Part shown: one piece after another, positions 42,600-54,126 of the stretch
Position numbering within the stretch: position 1 is the first letter of the stretch
Layout: the number at the start of each line of letters is the position of its first letter
Source of the DNA: Alteriqipengyuania bathyomarina_B
GTDB taxonomy: Bacteria > Pseudomonadota > Alphaproteobacteria > Sphingomonadales > Sphingomonadaceae
Assembly: GCF_038594605.1 (NCBI RefSeq)
Contig: NZ_JBCFZM010000002.1
Coordinates: forward strand, 186,001 to 250,000
Direction: 5' to 3'
Length of the DNA stretch: 64,000 bases
Position numbers and translations under genes: made by a program
Notes under the pieces: model-generated
The model's database searches: none
What the model was told of the DNA's origin: nothing
The model's input: the letters and a program-made list of their open reading frames with translations, nothing else

Positions 42600-42684
42600 T
42601 ATAGCCGCCCGACTTCGCCGGTCCGGAACGGCATGGCCTTCTCGCCGCTTGAAAGGGCAAACCCCCGAAACGGAAAGAGACTTC

Positions 42685-44064
42685 ATGAGCAATGTCACCA
42701 CCATCAACCCGGCCACCGGCGATCAGCTGGAAACCTATGCGCAACTCTCGCAGGGCGAGGCCTTCGCCAAGGTCGACGCCTGCCACGATGCGTTCTCGCA
42801 GTGGAAGCTCCGCAGCCTCGAAGACCGTGCCTCGGTCATCAACGGGCTCGGCAAGGCGCTGCGCGACAACAAGGAAGAGCTCGCCCAGCTGATGACCGCC
42901 GAGGTCGGCAAGCTGCTGAAGGACAGCCGCGACGAAGTCGAGCTATGCGCCGCGATCTGCGACTACACCGCCGCCAATGGCCCCGAGGAACTGGCCGACG
43001 AGAAACGCGACCCGAACAATGCCGGGCGCGGCATCGTCACCTATTCCCCCATCGGCGTGATCTACGGCATCCAGCCGTGGAACTTCCCCGCCTATCAGGT
43101 GATCCGCTACGCCATCGCCAACCTGATGACGGGCAATGGCGTGCTGCTGAAGCACGCGGCCAACTGCACCGGCAGCGGGCTCAAGATCGCGGAAATCTTC
43201 CAGCAGGGCGGCCTTCCCGATGGCCTGTTCACAGTGCTGGTGATCGACCACGACACCTCGGACGAGATCATCGCCCACGACAAGGTGCGCGGCGTCACGC
43301 TCACCGGGTCGGACGACGCGGGCCGGCACATTGCCGAGGAAGCGGGCAAGGCGCTCAAGAAAACCGTGCTCGAGCTGGGATCGAACGATGCATACATGGT
43401 GCTGGAGGATGCCGACATCGACAAGGCGGTCGGCATCTGCGCCACCGCGCGGCTCTATAATAACGGCCAGACCTGCATCGCGGGCAAGCGCTTCATCGTG
43501 ACCGAGAAGGTCTATGACGAATTCGTCGAGAAATACGTCTCCAAGTTTGCCGCCATCAAGACCGGCGATCCCACGGCCGAGGATACCGACATGGGCCCGA
43601 TGGCGCGCGACGACCTGCGCAAGACGCTGCAGCAACAGGTCGACAAATCGGTCGAGAACGGGGCCAAGATCGCCTGTGGCGGCACAATCCCCGATGGCCC
43701 CGGCGCGTTTTATCCGGCCACCGTGCTGACCGATGTGGCCCCCGGCCAGCCCGCCTATGACGACGAGCTGTTCGGACCCGTAGCCTCGGTCATCAAGGCC
43801 AAGGACGACGAAGACGCGATGCGCATCGCCAACGACAGCCGCTATGGCCTCGGCGGCGGGATCATGTCGAAGAATGTCGACCGGGCGATCGAGCTTGCCT
43901 CGAAGCACTTCGACACCGGCATGGTGTTCATCAACACCTTCGGGCTGGCTGATCCGTCGATGCCCTTCGGCGGCGTCAAGAACTCGGGCTACGGGCGCGA
44001 GCATGGCGGCTTCGGCGTAAAGGAATTCGCGAACGCCAAGGCGATCTTCGTCGGCGCGGAGTAA
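42685..44064 (+). CDS. NAD(P)-dependent succinate-semialdehyde dehydrogenase family protein
   Basis: A 459-residue aldehyde dehydrogenase-superfamily enzyme, most like succinate-semialdehyde dehydrogenases (GabD/Sad type). It has the YSPIGVIYGIQPWNFP motif at the cofactor site, the catalytic Glu in LELGSNDAYMVL, and the catalytic Cys in NNGQTCIAGKRF. The GGVKNSGYGREHGGFGVKEFANAK C-terminal motif is typical. It would oxidise succinate semialdehyde or a related aldehyde to the acid. The start ATG follows GGAAAGAGA. It diverges from the siderophore gene and is followed by a TetR-type regulator that may control it, an inference from position. Confidence 0.9.
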   Translation: MSNVTTINPATGDQLETYAQLSQGEAFAKVDACHDAFSQWKLRSLEDRASVINGLGKALRDNKEELAQLMTAEVGKLLKDSRDEVELCAAICDYTAANGPEELADEKRDPNNAGRGIVTYSPIGVIYGIQPWNFPAYQVIRYAIANLMTGNGVLLKHAANCTGSGLKIAEIFQQGGLPDGLFTVLVIDHDTSDEIIAHDKVRGVTLTGSDDAGRHIAEEAGKALKKTVLELGSNDAYMVLEDADIDKAVGICATARLYNNGQTCIAGKRFIVTEKVYDEFVEKYVSKFAAIKTGDPTAEDTDMGPMARDDLRKTLQQQVDKSVENGAKIACGGTIPDGPGAFYPATVLTDVAPGQPAYDDELFGPVASVIKAKDDEDAMRIANDSRYGLGGGIMSKNVDRAIELASKHFDTGMVFINTFGLADPSMPFGGVKNSGYGREHGGFGVKEFANAKAIFVGAE

Positions 44065-44134
44065 GCGTCGGCCAACCTGATTCGGGAACTTCGCCCGAAC
44101 TTGTGATCGGCCATGCGAGACGGTAGCGTTTCGC

Positions 44135-44740
44135 ATGGCCGATATGAATCCACCCGCCGAAACCTCGAAACCCAAGGGCCGCCCGCGCAGCGAGTACTCG
44201 CGCGAGGCGATCCTGATCGCCGCGCTCAAACTGCTGGTGCGCGACGGATACGAGAAACTCTCGATAGAGGGCGTCGCGCGCGAGGCGGGGACGGGCAAGA
44301 GCACGATCTACCGCTGGTGGCAGGGCCGCGCCGATCTGGCGGTCGACGCCTTCTTCGCCGCCATCGACGAAGCGCTCGATCTGCATGACAGCGCCTCGGC
44401 GCAAGAGGATTTCCGCGCGCAGATTACCGGCATGGCCGACCAGCTGCGGGGGCCCACGGGCCGCGCCTTCGCCGCGCTGCTGATGGGCGGGCGCGAAAGC
44501 CCGATGGTGTCGGCGGCGGTGCGCAAGCGCTGGCTCGATCCGCGCCGCGACTGGGCCCGGATGCGGATGGCGCGCGCCGCCGAAGCGGGGCAATTGCAGC
44601 AGGGCGTCGAGCCGCGCGCCGCGCTCGCCCTGCTCTACTCGCCGCTCTATTCGCCGCTGCTGTTCGGCAATGATATCCCGCCCAAGAAGGATCTGGCGGC
44701 CTGTTTCGATCTTGCCGCGCGCGCAATCTTCAGGCGCTGA
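44135..44740 (+). CDS. TetR/AcrR family transcriptional regulator
   Basis: A 201-residue regulator. The N-terminal HTH (about residues 20-65) reads REAILIAALKLLVRDGYEKLSIEGVAREAGTGKSTIYRWWQGRADL in two pieces, typical of TetR proteins, and the C-terminal half is an all-helical ligand-binding/dimerisation domain. The ligand is unknown. It lies 70 bases downstream of the aldehyde dehydrogenase on the same strand and could regulate it. The stop is three bases from the convergent DUF305 gene. Confidence 0.9.
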   Translation: MADMNPPAETSKPKGRPRSEYSREAILIAALKLLVRDGYEKLSIEGVAREAGTGKSTIYRWWQGRADLAVDAFFAAIDEALDLHDSASAQEDFRAQITGMADQLRGPTGRAFAALLMGGRESPMVSAAVRKRWLDPRRDWARMRMARAAEAGQLQQGVEPRAALALLYSPLYSPLLFGNDIPPKKDLAACFDLAARAIFRR

Positions 44741-44743
44741 GGG

Positions 44744-45340
44744 TCACTCCGCCAGCCCGGCGTCGCTCCGCGCCTTGCGCAACAGTTCGTCGGTCAGTTC
44801 GGCACTGCGCGGCGGCAGCGGCTCGCCCGTGCCCTGTTCGCCGTTCTCCTCGATATCCTCCAGCAGCAGCTCCATCTGCGCGATTTCCTTGACTTGCGCC
44901 TCGATGATGGAGTCGGCCAGTTCGCGCACGCGCGGATCGCTGATCTGCGCGCGGCGGCTGGTCAGCACGGCGATGGAATGATGCGGGATCATCGCCTTCA
45001 TGTAAGCCTGGTCGTTCACGGCCGCCTGGCTGCGCGCGAGGAACAGGAACAGCACGAAGCCGATGACTGCCCCCGCCATGACCAGCATCTTGGTCAGGAA
45101 CGTCTTGTACATCCCCCACATGAAGCCGAGCATGATGACGATCATCGCCATGCCCATCATCAGGGCCATCCACATGCGCGTCTGGCTGAACCAGATGTGC
45201 CCCGTATCGTAGACGTTGGAATATTTGAGCACGAACATCGTGACGATCGAGGTCGCAATCATCGCCGCGAAGGTGGGCCAGCGCGACTGCCCGCCCGTGC
45301 TGGAACCGGTGCCGGAATGCGTATCGGTCGTATCGGTCAT
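44744..45340 (-). CDS. DUF305 domain membrane protein
   Basis: A 198-residue protein with three N-terminal membrane helices (about 24-42, 56-75 and 83-103), then a soluble DUF305 domain containing YMKAMIPHHSIAVLTSRRA, in which the MIPHH His pair is the family's conserved feature. DUF305 proteins are often associated with copper or other metal stress, but no binding Met/His cluster beyond MIPHH is visible. The region facing outward or inward depends on the helix count and is not settled. Confidence 0.85.
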   Translation of the reverse strand: MTDTTDTHSGTGSSTGGQSRWPTFAAMIATSIVTMFVLKYSNVYDTGHIWFSQTRMWMALMMGMAMIVIMLGFMWGMYKTFLTKMLVMAGAVIGFVLFLFLARSQAAVNDQAYMKAMIPHHSIAVLTSRRAQISDPRVRELADSIIEAQVKEIAQMELLLEDIEENGEQGTGEPLPPRSAELTDELLRKARSDAGLAE

Positions 45341-45402
45341 GGAACTGCCCCTGTTGTGTCTCCTGCAACACCAACAGGCCAGCGCGCAGCCGTGTTCCGG
45401 GA

Positions 45403-46449
45403 TTAACCCGTGCTATCCTTCTCCCGCCGCAGAAGTTCGGCCTTGATCTCCGGCCCGTAGGCATAGCCGCCAAGGCTGCCGTCGCTGCGCACGACGCGGT
45501 GGCAGGGGACCAGCACGGCGACATTGTTCGCGCCGTTCGCGCTGCCCGCCGCGCGCACGGCCTTCGGGTTGCCCGCCGCTGCCGCGATCTCGCTGTAGCT
45601 GCGCGTCTCGCCCGGCGGAATTTCGCGCAGTGCCTGCCAGCACGCTTCCTGGAAGGCAGTGCCCTGGACGTCGAGCGGAATGTCCGCGCCCGCCCCCGGA
45701 TGCTCCACCGCTTCGATCGCCCGCCTCAGCAGGCCGGAGAATTCGGCACCCCCTTCCACCAGTTCGGCTTCGGGAAAGCGCGCGCGCAACGCATCCTCGC
45801 CCTCCTCGAACGACAGGCGGCACACGCCCTTGTCGGTCGCCGCGACCAGCATCGCGCCCAGCGTGGTGTCGACCACCGCCCAGCGTATCGTCGTGCCGCG
45901 CCCGCCGTTCTTCCATGCGCTCGCGCTCATGCCCATCTTTCCTTCCATCGCGGCGTAGAAGCGGCTCGGCGCCGCGTAGCCCGCATCGTAGATCGCATCG
46001 GTCACGTGTTTCACCCCCGACAGCGCTTCGCGAGCGCGTTCTTCCTTCAGGGCCCGCGCGAAGGCGGCGGGCGACAGGCCGATCGCCCGCTTGAACACCC
46101 GGCTGAAATGCGTGGGCGAATAGCCGGTGATCGCGCCGAGCTCCTCCAGCGTCGGACTGTCCCCGGCGCGAATCGCATCGATTGCCGCATGCACCGCAGC
46201 CTCGTCGCGCGCCACATCGTCGGGCAGGCAGCGCTTGCACGGCCTGAGGCCCGCCGCCTGCGCCTGTGCGCCATCGGCAAAGAAGCGCACGTTCCGGCGC
46301 GCGGGATGGCGCGCCGCGCAGCTCGGACGGCAATAGATGCCGGTACTCAGCACCCCGGTAACGAAGCGCCCGTCGAACGCGCGGTCGCGCCGCATCACCG
46401 CTGCCCAGCGGGTTTCGTCGGTTGCAAAGGCTGTTTCACCATTCGTCAT
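45403..46449 (-). CDS. ada: Bifunctional Ada: DNA methylphosphotriester / O6-methylguanine methyltransferase and regulator
   Basis: A 348-residue adaptive-response protein. The N-terminal AdaA domain (about 15-75) has zinc/acceptor Cys residues in YCRPSC and PCKRC. It is followed by an AraC-type HTH (about 85-180; ITGYSPTHFSRVFKRAIGLSPAAFARAL) and a C-terminal Ogt domain whose active site is VLVPCHRVV. Ada transfers methyl groups to its own Cys residues and then activates repair genes, as known from E. coli. The start at 46449 is the ATG adjacent to the conserved ETRWAAVMRRDRAFDGRF segment; an ATG at 46485 is less likely. Confidence 0.95.
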   Translation of the reverse strand: MTNGETAFATDETRWAAVMRRDRAFDGRFVTGVLSTGIYCRPSCAARHPARRNVRFFADGAQAQAAGLRPCKRCLPDDVARDEAAVHAAIDAIRAGDSPTLEELGAITGYSPTHFSRVFKRAIGLSPAAFARALKEERAREALSGVKHVTDAIYDAGYAAPSRFYAAMEGKMGMSASAWKNGGRGTTIRWAVVDTTLGAMLVAATDKGVCRLSFEEGEDALRARFPEAELVEGGAEFSGLLRRAIEAVEHPGAGADIPLDVQGTAFQEACWQALREIPPGETRSYSEIAAAAGNPKAVRAAGSANGANNVAVLVPCHRVVRSDGSLGGYAYGPEIKAELLRREKDSTG

Positions 46450-46530
46450 GCAAGAAGATGTAGACTCATTCGAGACGGCCCGCATCCCGAAGCTTGCGGC
46501 CAAACCCCGGCAGCGCCAAAAGGGCGGCCA

Positions 46531-48186
46531 ATGACGCGAATCCTGATCCTCCTCGCACTTCTTCTGGCACCTTTCGGCTTCACGGCACCCGCCCAAGCCG
46601 AGCCCGCCGATATCGACGCGGCGGCGCGCGGAGTCGTCAGGATCGTGATCTTCGACCGGACCGCCGAGGGCGGCGAGGAAGAGCTCTACCCCGTCAGCCA
46701 CGGCACCGGCTTCGCGGTCGGCCCGCAACGGATCGTCACCAATGCGCATGTCGTGCGCGAAGCCATGTCGGCAGGCCCCTTCGGCGAAAGCCGGGTGATC
46801 GGCATCGTCCCGCCGGATGGCGATCCGCCCGCCTTCGCGCGAATCGTGGCGATCGATCCAGGCACCGATCTCGCGCTGCTTTCCATCCAGGGCAGCCTGC
46901 GCATGCCGCCGCTTACCCTGGCCGCCAGCCGCCCCGGGGGCAGCGGCAGCGAGGTGACGTCGGTCGGCTATCCGATGAATGTCGACCGCGCGCAGGGCCT
47001 CTCGATCGAGGACATCGTGCGCTCGCAGCCGCCGGTGAAGAGCCGCGGGTTCATCTCGGGAGAACGGCCCAGCCGCCAGTTCGACACGATCCTGCACACC
47101 GCCCCCATCGCGCGCGGCAATTCGGGTGGCCCGCTGCTCGACAATTGCGGGCGTGTGCTGGGCGTCAATTCCTTCGGCGCGGAGAGCGACGGGACCGATG
47201 CCGAGTTCTACTTCGCGGTGTCGAACCGCGAGCTGGTGCCGTTCCTGCGCGCCAACAACGTCACGCCGCGCCTCAACGACATGCCCTGCCGCAGCCTCGC
47301 CGAACTCGACGAGGCGGAGCGGGAGCGGCGCGCGCAGGCGGCGGAGAACGCGCGCCAGCAGATGCAGGCGCGATCCGCAGCCACCGAGGCGCGGCGCGAC
47401 CGGCTGCAGCTCGAAGCCGCACTCGCGGTCCAGGAAGAGCGGGAAAACAGGATTGCCCTGGCGCTGCTCGCGCTGCTCTCCGCGATCGGGCTAGCCGTGC
47501 TCGGATACGCGCTCGCCCAGCGGCGCGAGAAGGAGCTGGCGACGGGCGAGAGCGTGCCGGAAGCCGCGATCGAGGAAGACCCCGAGTGGGACGACGATGT
47601 GCGTAAAAGCCTGCCCGGCTGGGTGCCCTTCGCATGCTACGCACTGGCGGCGGTGCTGTTGGTGACGGCAGCGGCGCTTTATCTTACGCGCCCCGGGCTC
47701 GAAGAAATCGACCGACGCGTGGCCGCCGCGCTGGGCGAGGACACGGGCAGCGAGCAGGTGGCGAACGATGTCTCGGCTGCTGCCGCCGGGCGATTCGTCT
47801 GCACGCTCGAGCCGTCGCGCAGTCGGGTGACCGGCCAGCCGACCGCCAGCGTCGATCTGCGCTGGTCGCCGGGCGGATGCGTGAACGGGCGCACGCAATA
47901 TGGCTTTGCGGGCGGGCAATGGGCGCGGGTGTTCGTACCCAATGAAGAAGATATCGTCAGCGTCGCCCGCTACGACCCGCAGACGCGCACCTACCGTGCC
48001 GACCGCTATCTGCTGTCGCGAGAAGGCATCGCTGCGGCACGCGAGGCGCGCGGCAGCTATTCCGCGCCGTCCTGCGAAGCGCCCGACGGCGCGGCGAAGC
48101 TGGGACGGCAGCAGGAAGCAGTGCTCGGAGCCCTGCCTTCGCAACCCAACGAGCGCCTCGTCTATTCCTGCCAGCCGGCGGATTGA
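46531..48186 (+). CDS. Membrane-anchored trypsin-like serine protease
   Basis: A 551-residue exported protease. Signal peptide residues 1-23 precede a trypsin-like domain with catalytic His73 (TNAHVV), Asp113 (PGTDLALL) and Ser198 (GNSGGPLL), in the DegP/HtrA-type spacing but without a visible PDZ. A Glu/Arg/Gln-rich coiled-coil stretch (about 255-305) follows, then two membrane helices (about 310-330 and 368-390). The C-terminal domain has a scattering of Cys residues. Topology places the C-terminal domain back in the periplasm. It diverges from ada. Target proteins are unknown. Confidence 0.85.
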   Translation: MTRILILLALLLAPFGFTAPAQAEPADIDAAARGVVRIVIFDRTAEGGEEELYPVSHGTGFAVGPQRIVTNAHVVREAMSAGPFGESRVIGIVPPDGDPPAFARIVAIDPGTDLALLSIQGSLRMPPLTLAASRPGGSGSEVTSVGYPMNVDRAQGLSIEDIVRSQPPVKSRGFISGERPSRQFDTILHTAPIARGNSGGPLLDNCGRVLGVNSFGAESDGTDAEFYFAVSNRELVPFLRANNVTPRLNDMPCRSLAELDEAERERRAQAAENARQQMQARSAATEARRDRLQLEAALAVQEERENRIALALLALLSAIGLAVLGYALAQRREKELATGESVPEAAIEEDPEWDDDVRKSLPGWVPFACYALAAVLLVTAAALYLTRPGLEEIDRRVAAALGEDTGSEQVANDVSAAAAGRFVCTLEPSRSRVTGQPTASVDLRWSPGGCVNGRTQYGFAGGQWARVFVPNEEDIVSVARYDPQTRTYRADRYLLSREGIAAAREARGSYSAPSCEAPDGAAKLGRQQEAVLGALPSQPNERLVYSCQPAD

Positions 48187-48201
48187 GGGCATACGACCGG
48201 G

Positions 48202-48768
48202 ATGAACCAGGCACTCGTTCTCATCTCGATCGTGCTGGGCGTTGCCATCACCTTCGAACTGGAGAATCTCCACCGTCTGGTCCGCGCGCCCAATGTCCGC
48301 TGGCACTGGGCGCAGCCGATTTTCGCCTTCTTCGCGCTCATGATCGTGCTGGTGTTCTGGTGGATGATGGCGAATCGGGGAGATGGAAGGACCATAACGC
48401 TCGGCGAATTTTTGCCGATCATGGCACTTATGGTCGTCATCGTGCTGATCGCGGCGGTCGCTCTGCCCGACAAGCTGACGAGGGACGGGGCCGGAGACGA
48501 GCGGCTCGATCTTGGCGCATATTATATGGCCAACCGCCGGTACCAATGGTCACTCGTCTTGATTGTCGTGTCGGCGGTCGGCGGGGGGTGGCTCGCGACA
48601 CTCTTCACGCGCTACGGATTCGTCTACGGGATGCTCCGCGGCTGGGGCGAATGGCTGCCGATGCTGCTGGTCGTATGGATGATCTTCGCCGACAAGTGGT
48701 GGAAGGTGGGTGTCGGTTATGCGGCAATGTCGTTCATTCCGATCGCCTGGCTCTCGCGAACGCTCTGA
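48202..48768 (+). CDS. Polytopic membrane protein of unknown function
   Basis: A 188-residue protein with five hydrophobic segments (about residues 3-18, 37-56, 70-90, 115-138 and 152-185). It is unrecognised. Its start is 15 bases after the protease stop, so the two are probably co-transcribed. The segment between helices 1 and 2 is short and Trp-rich, and the C-terminal part has a WMIFADKWWKVGVGYAAMSF stretch. No ligand-binding motif is visible. Confidence 0.65.
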   Translation: MNQALVLISIVLGVAITFELENLHRLVRAPNVRWHWAQPIFAFFALMIVLVFWWMMANRGDGRTITLGEFLPIMALMVVIVLIAAVALPDKLTRDGAGDERLDLGAYYMANRRYQWSLVLIVVSAVGGGWLATLFTRYGFVYGMLRGWGEWLPMLLVVWMIFADKWWKVGVGYAAMSFIPIAWLSRTL

Positions 48769-48930
48769 CGCGCGGCGCACGAATCGCTTTCCCTCGGCTT
48801 GCGCTTCGCAAACCCCGATGCTAGTCGCGCGCCAGCTTCGCCGAGGCTGCCCCTGTGTCTTGCAGGATGCAGCTTCCCAACGGCAGGCACCGCACTCGTT
48901 ATTCCCCGGACCCGAAGAGGACCATCAGGC

Positions 48931-49485
48931 GTGGAGATTTCCGCCGGTATTCAGACCAGCCTTGCAGGCCGCTATGCCGTCGCTTTGTTCGAGCTGGCAG
49001 CCGAAGATGGCGTGGTGAGCCCGGTCGAGAGCGACCTTGAAAAGCTCTCCGCCGCTTTGGACCAATCGTCCGAGCTCGCTTCGCTGACGACCAATCCGCA
49101 GCTCGATCGCCGCATGAAGTCGGACGCGCTGGAAGAGATCGCCAAGCTGCTCGACCTCGGCCCGCTGACTCGCCGCTTTCTCGGCGTGCTGGCTGAGAAT
49201 CGCCGGTTGGCGGAACTGCCGCGCATGATCCGCGCGTTCCGCGACATCGCCGCCGCCCAGCGCGGCGAAGTGAGCGCGGACGTGATCAGCGCACACCCGC
49301 TTTCCGAAGACCAGCTGGCTACGCTGCGCAAGAAGCTGACTGCGCGCGAAGGCCGCACGGTCAAGCTGACCAGCTCGGTCGACCCCGATATGCTCGGTGG
49401 CCTCATCGTCACCATCGGCTCCCGCCGGATCGACGGATCGATCCGCACCCGTCTCAACGCGCTTACGCAGGCAATGAAAGGCTGA
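48931..49485 (+). CDS. atpH: F1Fo ATP synthase subunit delta
   Basis: A 184-residue OSCP/delta subunit joining the F1 head to the peripheral stalk. It begins VEISAGIQTSLAGRYAVALFELA and contains the helical N-terminal domain, with the conserved C-terminal DPDMLGGLIVTIGSRRIDGSIRTRL motif. The start is the GTG at 48931. It opens the F1 operon (delta, alpha, gamma, beta, epsilon), as usual in alphaproteobacteria, with the Fo genes elsewhere. A hairpin with a UUCG loop (49484-49511) follows the stop. Confidence 0.95.
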   Translation: MEISAGIQTSLAGRYAVALFELAAEDGVVSPVESDLEKLSAALDQSSELASLTTNPQLDRRMKSDALEEIAKLLDLGPLTRRFLGVLAENRRLAELPRMIRAFRDIAAAQRGEVSADVISAHPLSEDQLATLRKKLTAREGRTVKLTSSVDPDMLGGLIVTIGSRRIDGSIRTRLNALTQAMKG

Positions 49486-49511
49486 CAGCGACCTCCTTCG
49501 GGAGGGCTGTC
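49484..49511 (+). other. Intercistronic hairpin with TTCG loop between atpH and atpA
   Basis: GACAGC-GA-CCTCC-TTCG-GGAGG-GCTGTC (49484-49511) forms a 6-bp outer and 5-bp inner stem with a two-base bulge and a UUCG tetraloop, which is exceptionally stable in RNA. It lies between the atpH stop and the atpA ribosome-binding site and could set transcript stability or separate expression of the subunits. Confidence 0.5.
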
Positions 49512-49528
49512 GATGAAAGGCTCAGGCA

Positions 49529-51058
<1,530 letters not shown>

Positions 51059-51065
51059 GCCCGCC

Positions 51066-51359
51066 ATGAGCTACACCGTTTTTGCCACGATCCCGGTCAA
51101 GCCGGAGCATATGGAGGCCGCCTGCGATGCGGTGGCCGCCATCGTGCCCGCGACCCGTGGCGAAGACGGGTGCGTGTCGTTCGAACCGCGCCGCGCTGCG
51201 GACGGATCGAGCACGATCATGATTTACGAAGAGTGGGCGGATCGGACAGCGTTCGATTTCCACCACGCTCAGGATTACACCAAGGATGTCTTCGCCAAGT
51301 ACGAGAGCTGGTTGCGGTCTGCACCCGATCTCGTCGAGGTGAAGCCGCTGGAAGGCTGA
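51066..51359 (+). CDS. Antibiotic biosynthesis monooxygenase (ABM)-domain protein
   Basis: A 97-residue protein of the ABM superfamily (ferredoxin-like barrel, YgiN/quinol-monooxygenase-like). It has the N-terminal strand SYTVFATIPVKPEHMEAACDA, the CVSFEPRRAADGSSTIMIYEEWADRTAFDFHH core and a C-terminal strand. Members dimerise and act on quinols, antibiotics or haem; nothing here selects among these. It begins 7 bases after atpA and ends 6 bases before atpG, so it is co-transcribed inside the ATP synthase operon, which is unusual. Confidence 0.85.
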   Translation: MSYTVFATIPVKPEHMEAACDAVAAIVPATRGEDGCVSFEPRRAADGSSTIMIYEEWADRTAFDFHHAQDYTKDVFAKYESWLRSAPDLVEVKPLEG

Positions 51360-51365
51360 CGGACA

Positions 51366-52250
51366 ATGGCAAGCCTCAAAGAACTCAAGGGCCGGATCAA
51401 GTCGGTCAAGTCGACGCAGAAGATCACCAAGGCGAAGCAGATGGTTGCGGCGGCCAAGTTGCGCCGTGCGCAGGAGGCCGCCGAGGCCGCGCGCCCCTAT
51501 GCCGTGCGCCTCAATGCCGTGATGGCGAGCCTGGCGGGCAAGGTTGGCGACAGCGACACCGCGCCCAAGCTGCTCGCCGGCACGGGCGCGAACCAGCGCC
51601 ATCTGCTGGTGGTGGTCAACACCGACAAGGGCCTGTGCGGCGGCCTCAACGCGAACATCGTCAAGGAAGCGCTCAAGAAGGCGACCGAACTGCGCAAGGA
51701 CGGGAAGGACGTGCAGTTCTACCTCGTCGGCAAGAAAGGGCGTGCCCCTATTAAGCGCAATAATGCCGATTCGATCGCCAAGCATTTCGACACCTCGGAC
51801 GTACGCACGCCCGGTTTCGAAGAAGCCTCTGCGATCGCGAGCGAGCTGATCGCAATGTTCGAGAACGGCGAGTACGACGTTGCGCATCTGATCTACCCGA
51901 TCTTCAAGTCCGCGCTGGCGCAGGACCCGGTCGCGCAGCAACTGATCCCGGTCCCCGCGCCCGAGGCAGACGCCAATGCCAAGCCCGATTCGGGTGCGAT
52001 CGTGGAATACGAGCCGAGCGAGGAGGAAATCCTCGAAGAGCTGCTGCCGCGCTATGTCCGCACGCAGCTGTTCGGCGCCTTGCTGGAACGCGAAGCATCC
52101 GAACAGGGCGCCTCGATGACCGCGATGGACAACGCCACGCGCAACGCGGGCGACCTGATCAAGAACCTCAACATCGAGTATAACCGCCAGCGCCAGGCCG
52201 CGATCACGACCGAACTGATCGAGATCATCGCGGGCGCGGAAGCGCTGTGA
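51366..52250 (+). CDS. atpG: F1Fo ATP synthase subunit gamma
   Basis: The 294-residue rotor shaft of F1. It starts MASLKELKGRIKSVKSTQKITKAKQMVAAAKLRRAQ (the N-terminal helix of the coiled coil, in pieces) and ends with the matching C-terminal helix (ASMTAMDNATRNAGDLIKNL, IEYNRQRQAAITTELIEIIAGAEAL). The central domain contains DKGLCGGLNANI. The stop overlaps the next ATG (TGATG at 52248-52252). Confidence 0.97.
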   Translation: MASLKELKGRIKSVKSTQKITKAKQMVAAAKLRRAQEAAEAARPYAVRLNAVMASLAGKVGDSDTAPKLLAGTGANQRHLLVVVNTDKGLCGGLNANIVKEALKKATELRKDGKDVQFYLVGKKGRAPIKRNNADSIAKHFDTSDVRTPGFEEASAIASELIAMFENGEYDVAHLIYPIFKSALAQDPVAQQLIPVPAPEADANAKPDSGAIVEYEPSEEEILEELLPRYVRTQLFGALLEREASEQGASMTAMDNATRNAGDLIKNLNIEYNRQRQAAITTELIEIIAGAEAL

Positions 52251-52627
52251 TGATGCGCGTATCCTTCGCCCTTGCCGGTGTGCTGGCGATCTCGGCCTGC
52301 GCCGAGCCGGTCGATCCCGACCGCGAGACGGATTACGCCTCGTCCCAGGTGCCGGCGGAAGAGCCCGAAATCCTCGAGGTTCCGCCCGCGGCGCAGAGCG
52401 ACGGCAACGTGCCCTCGCTCGCCGAGTTGCAGCTCGCCCTCGCCACCTGTACTCCCGCCGTGACTCCGGTCGAGGCGCAGTGCGAAGCGACCGAGGAAGG
52501 CACCGAGTTCGTGTGCCAGTATGCTCTCGAAGACGATACGCCCGAAACCGAGCGTGAAGCCGTGATCGCCGCCGATGGCGACGGCTACATTCTCGTCGAC
52601 ATTCCCGAAGACTGCGCCACGCAGTAA
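52250..52627 (+). CDS. Small lipoprotein between atpG and atpD
   Basis: A 125-residue exported protein. FALAGVLAISAC is a lipobox with lipidation at about Cys17, followed by a very acidic linker and a Cys-containing domain (Cys about 67, 79, 89, 121) that may form two disulfides. No family is recognised. The ATG at 52250 overlaps the atpG TGA, giving translational coupling; 52253 is an alternative start one residue shorter. Its insertion inside the ATP synthase operon is unexpected, and a function cannot be read from the sequence. Confidence 0.65.
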   Translation: MMRVSFALAGVLAISACAEPVDPDRETDYASSQVPAEEPEILEVPPAAQSDGNVPSLAELQLALATCTPAVTPVEAQCEATEEGTEFVCQYALEDDTPETEREAVIAADGDGYILVDIPEDCATQ

Positions 52628-52650
52628 CAAGCCACAGGAAGTTTGTAGAG

Positions 52651-54120
<1,470 letters not shown>

Positions 54121-54126
54121 GCGGCC

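Noticed and set aside
48780..48930. Promoter for the atp operon (TTGCGC ... GCTAGT near 48800-48830)
   Set aside because: The -10 element is far from consensus and the evidence is too weak to list.
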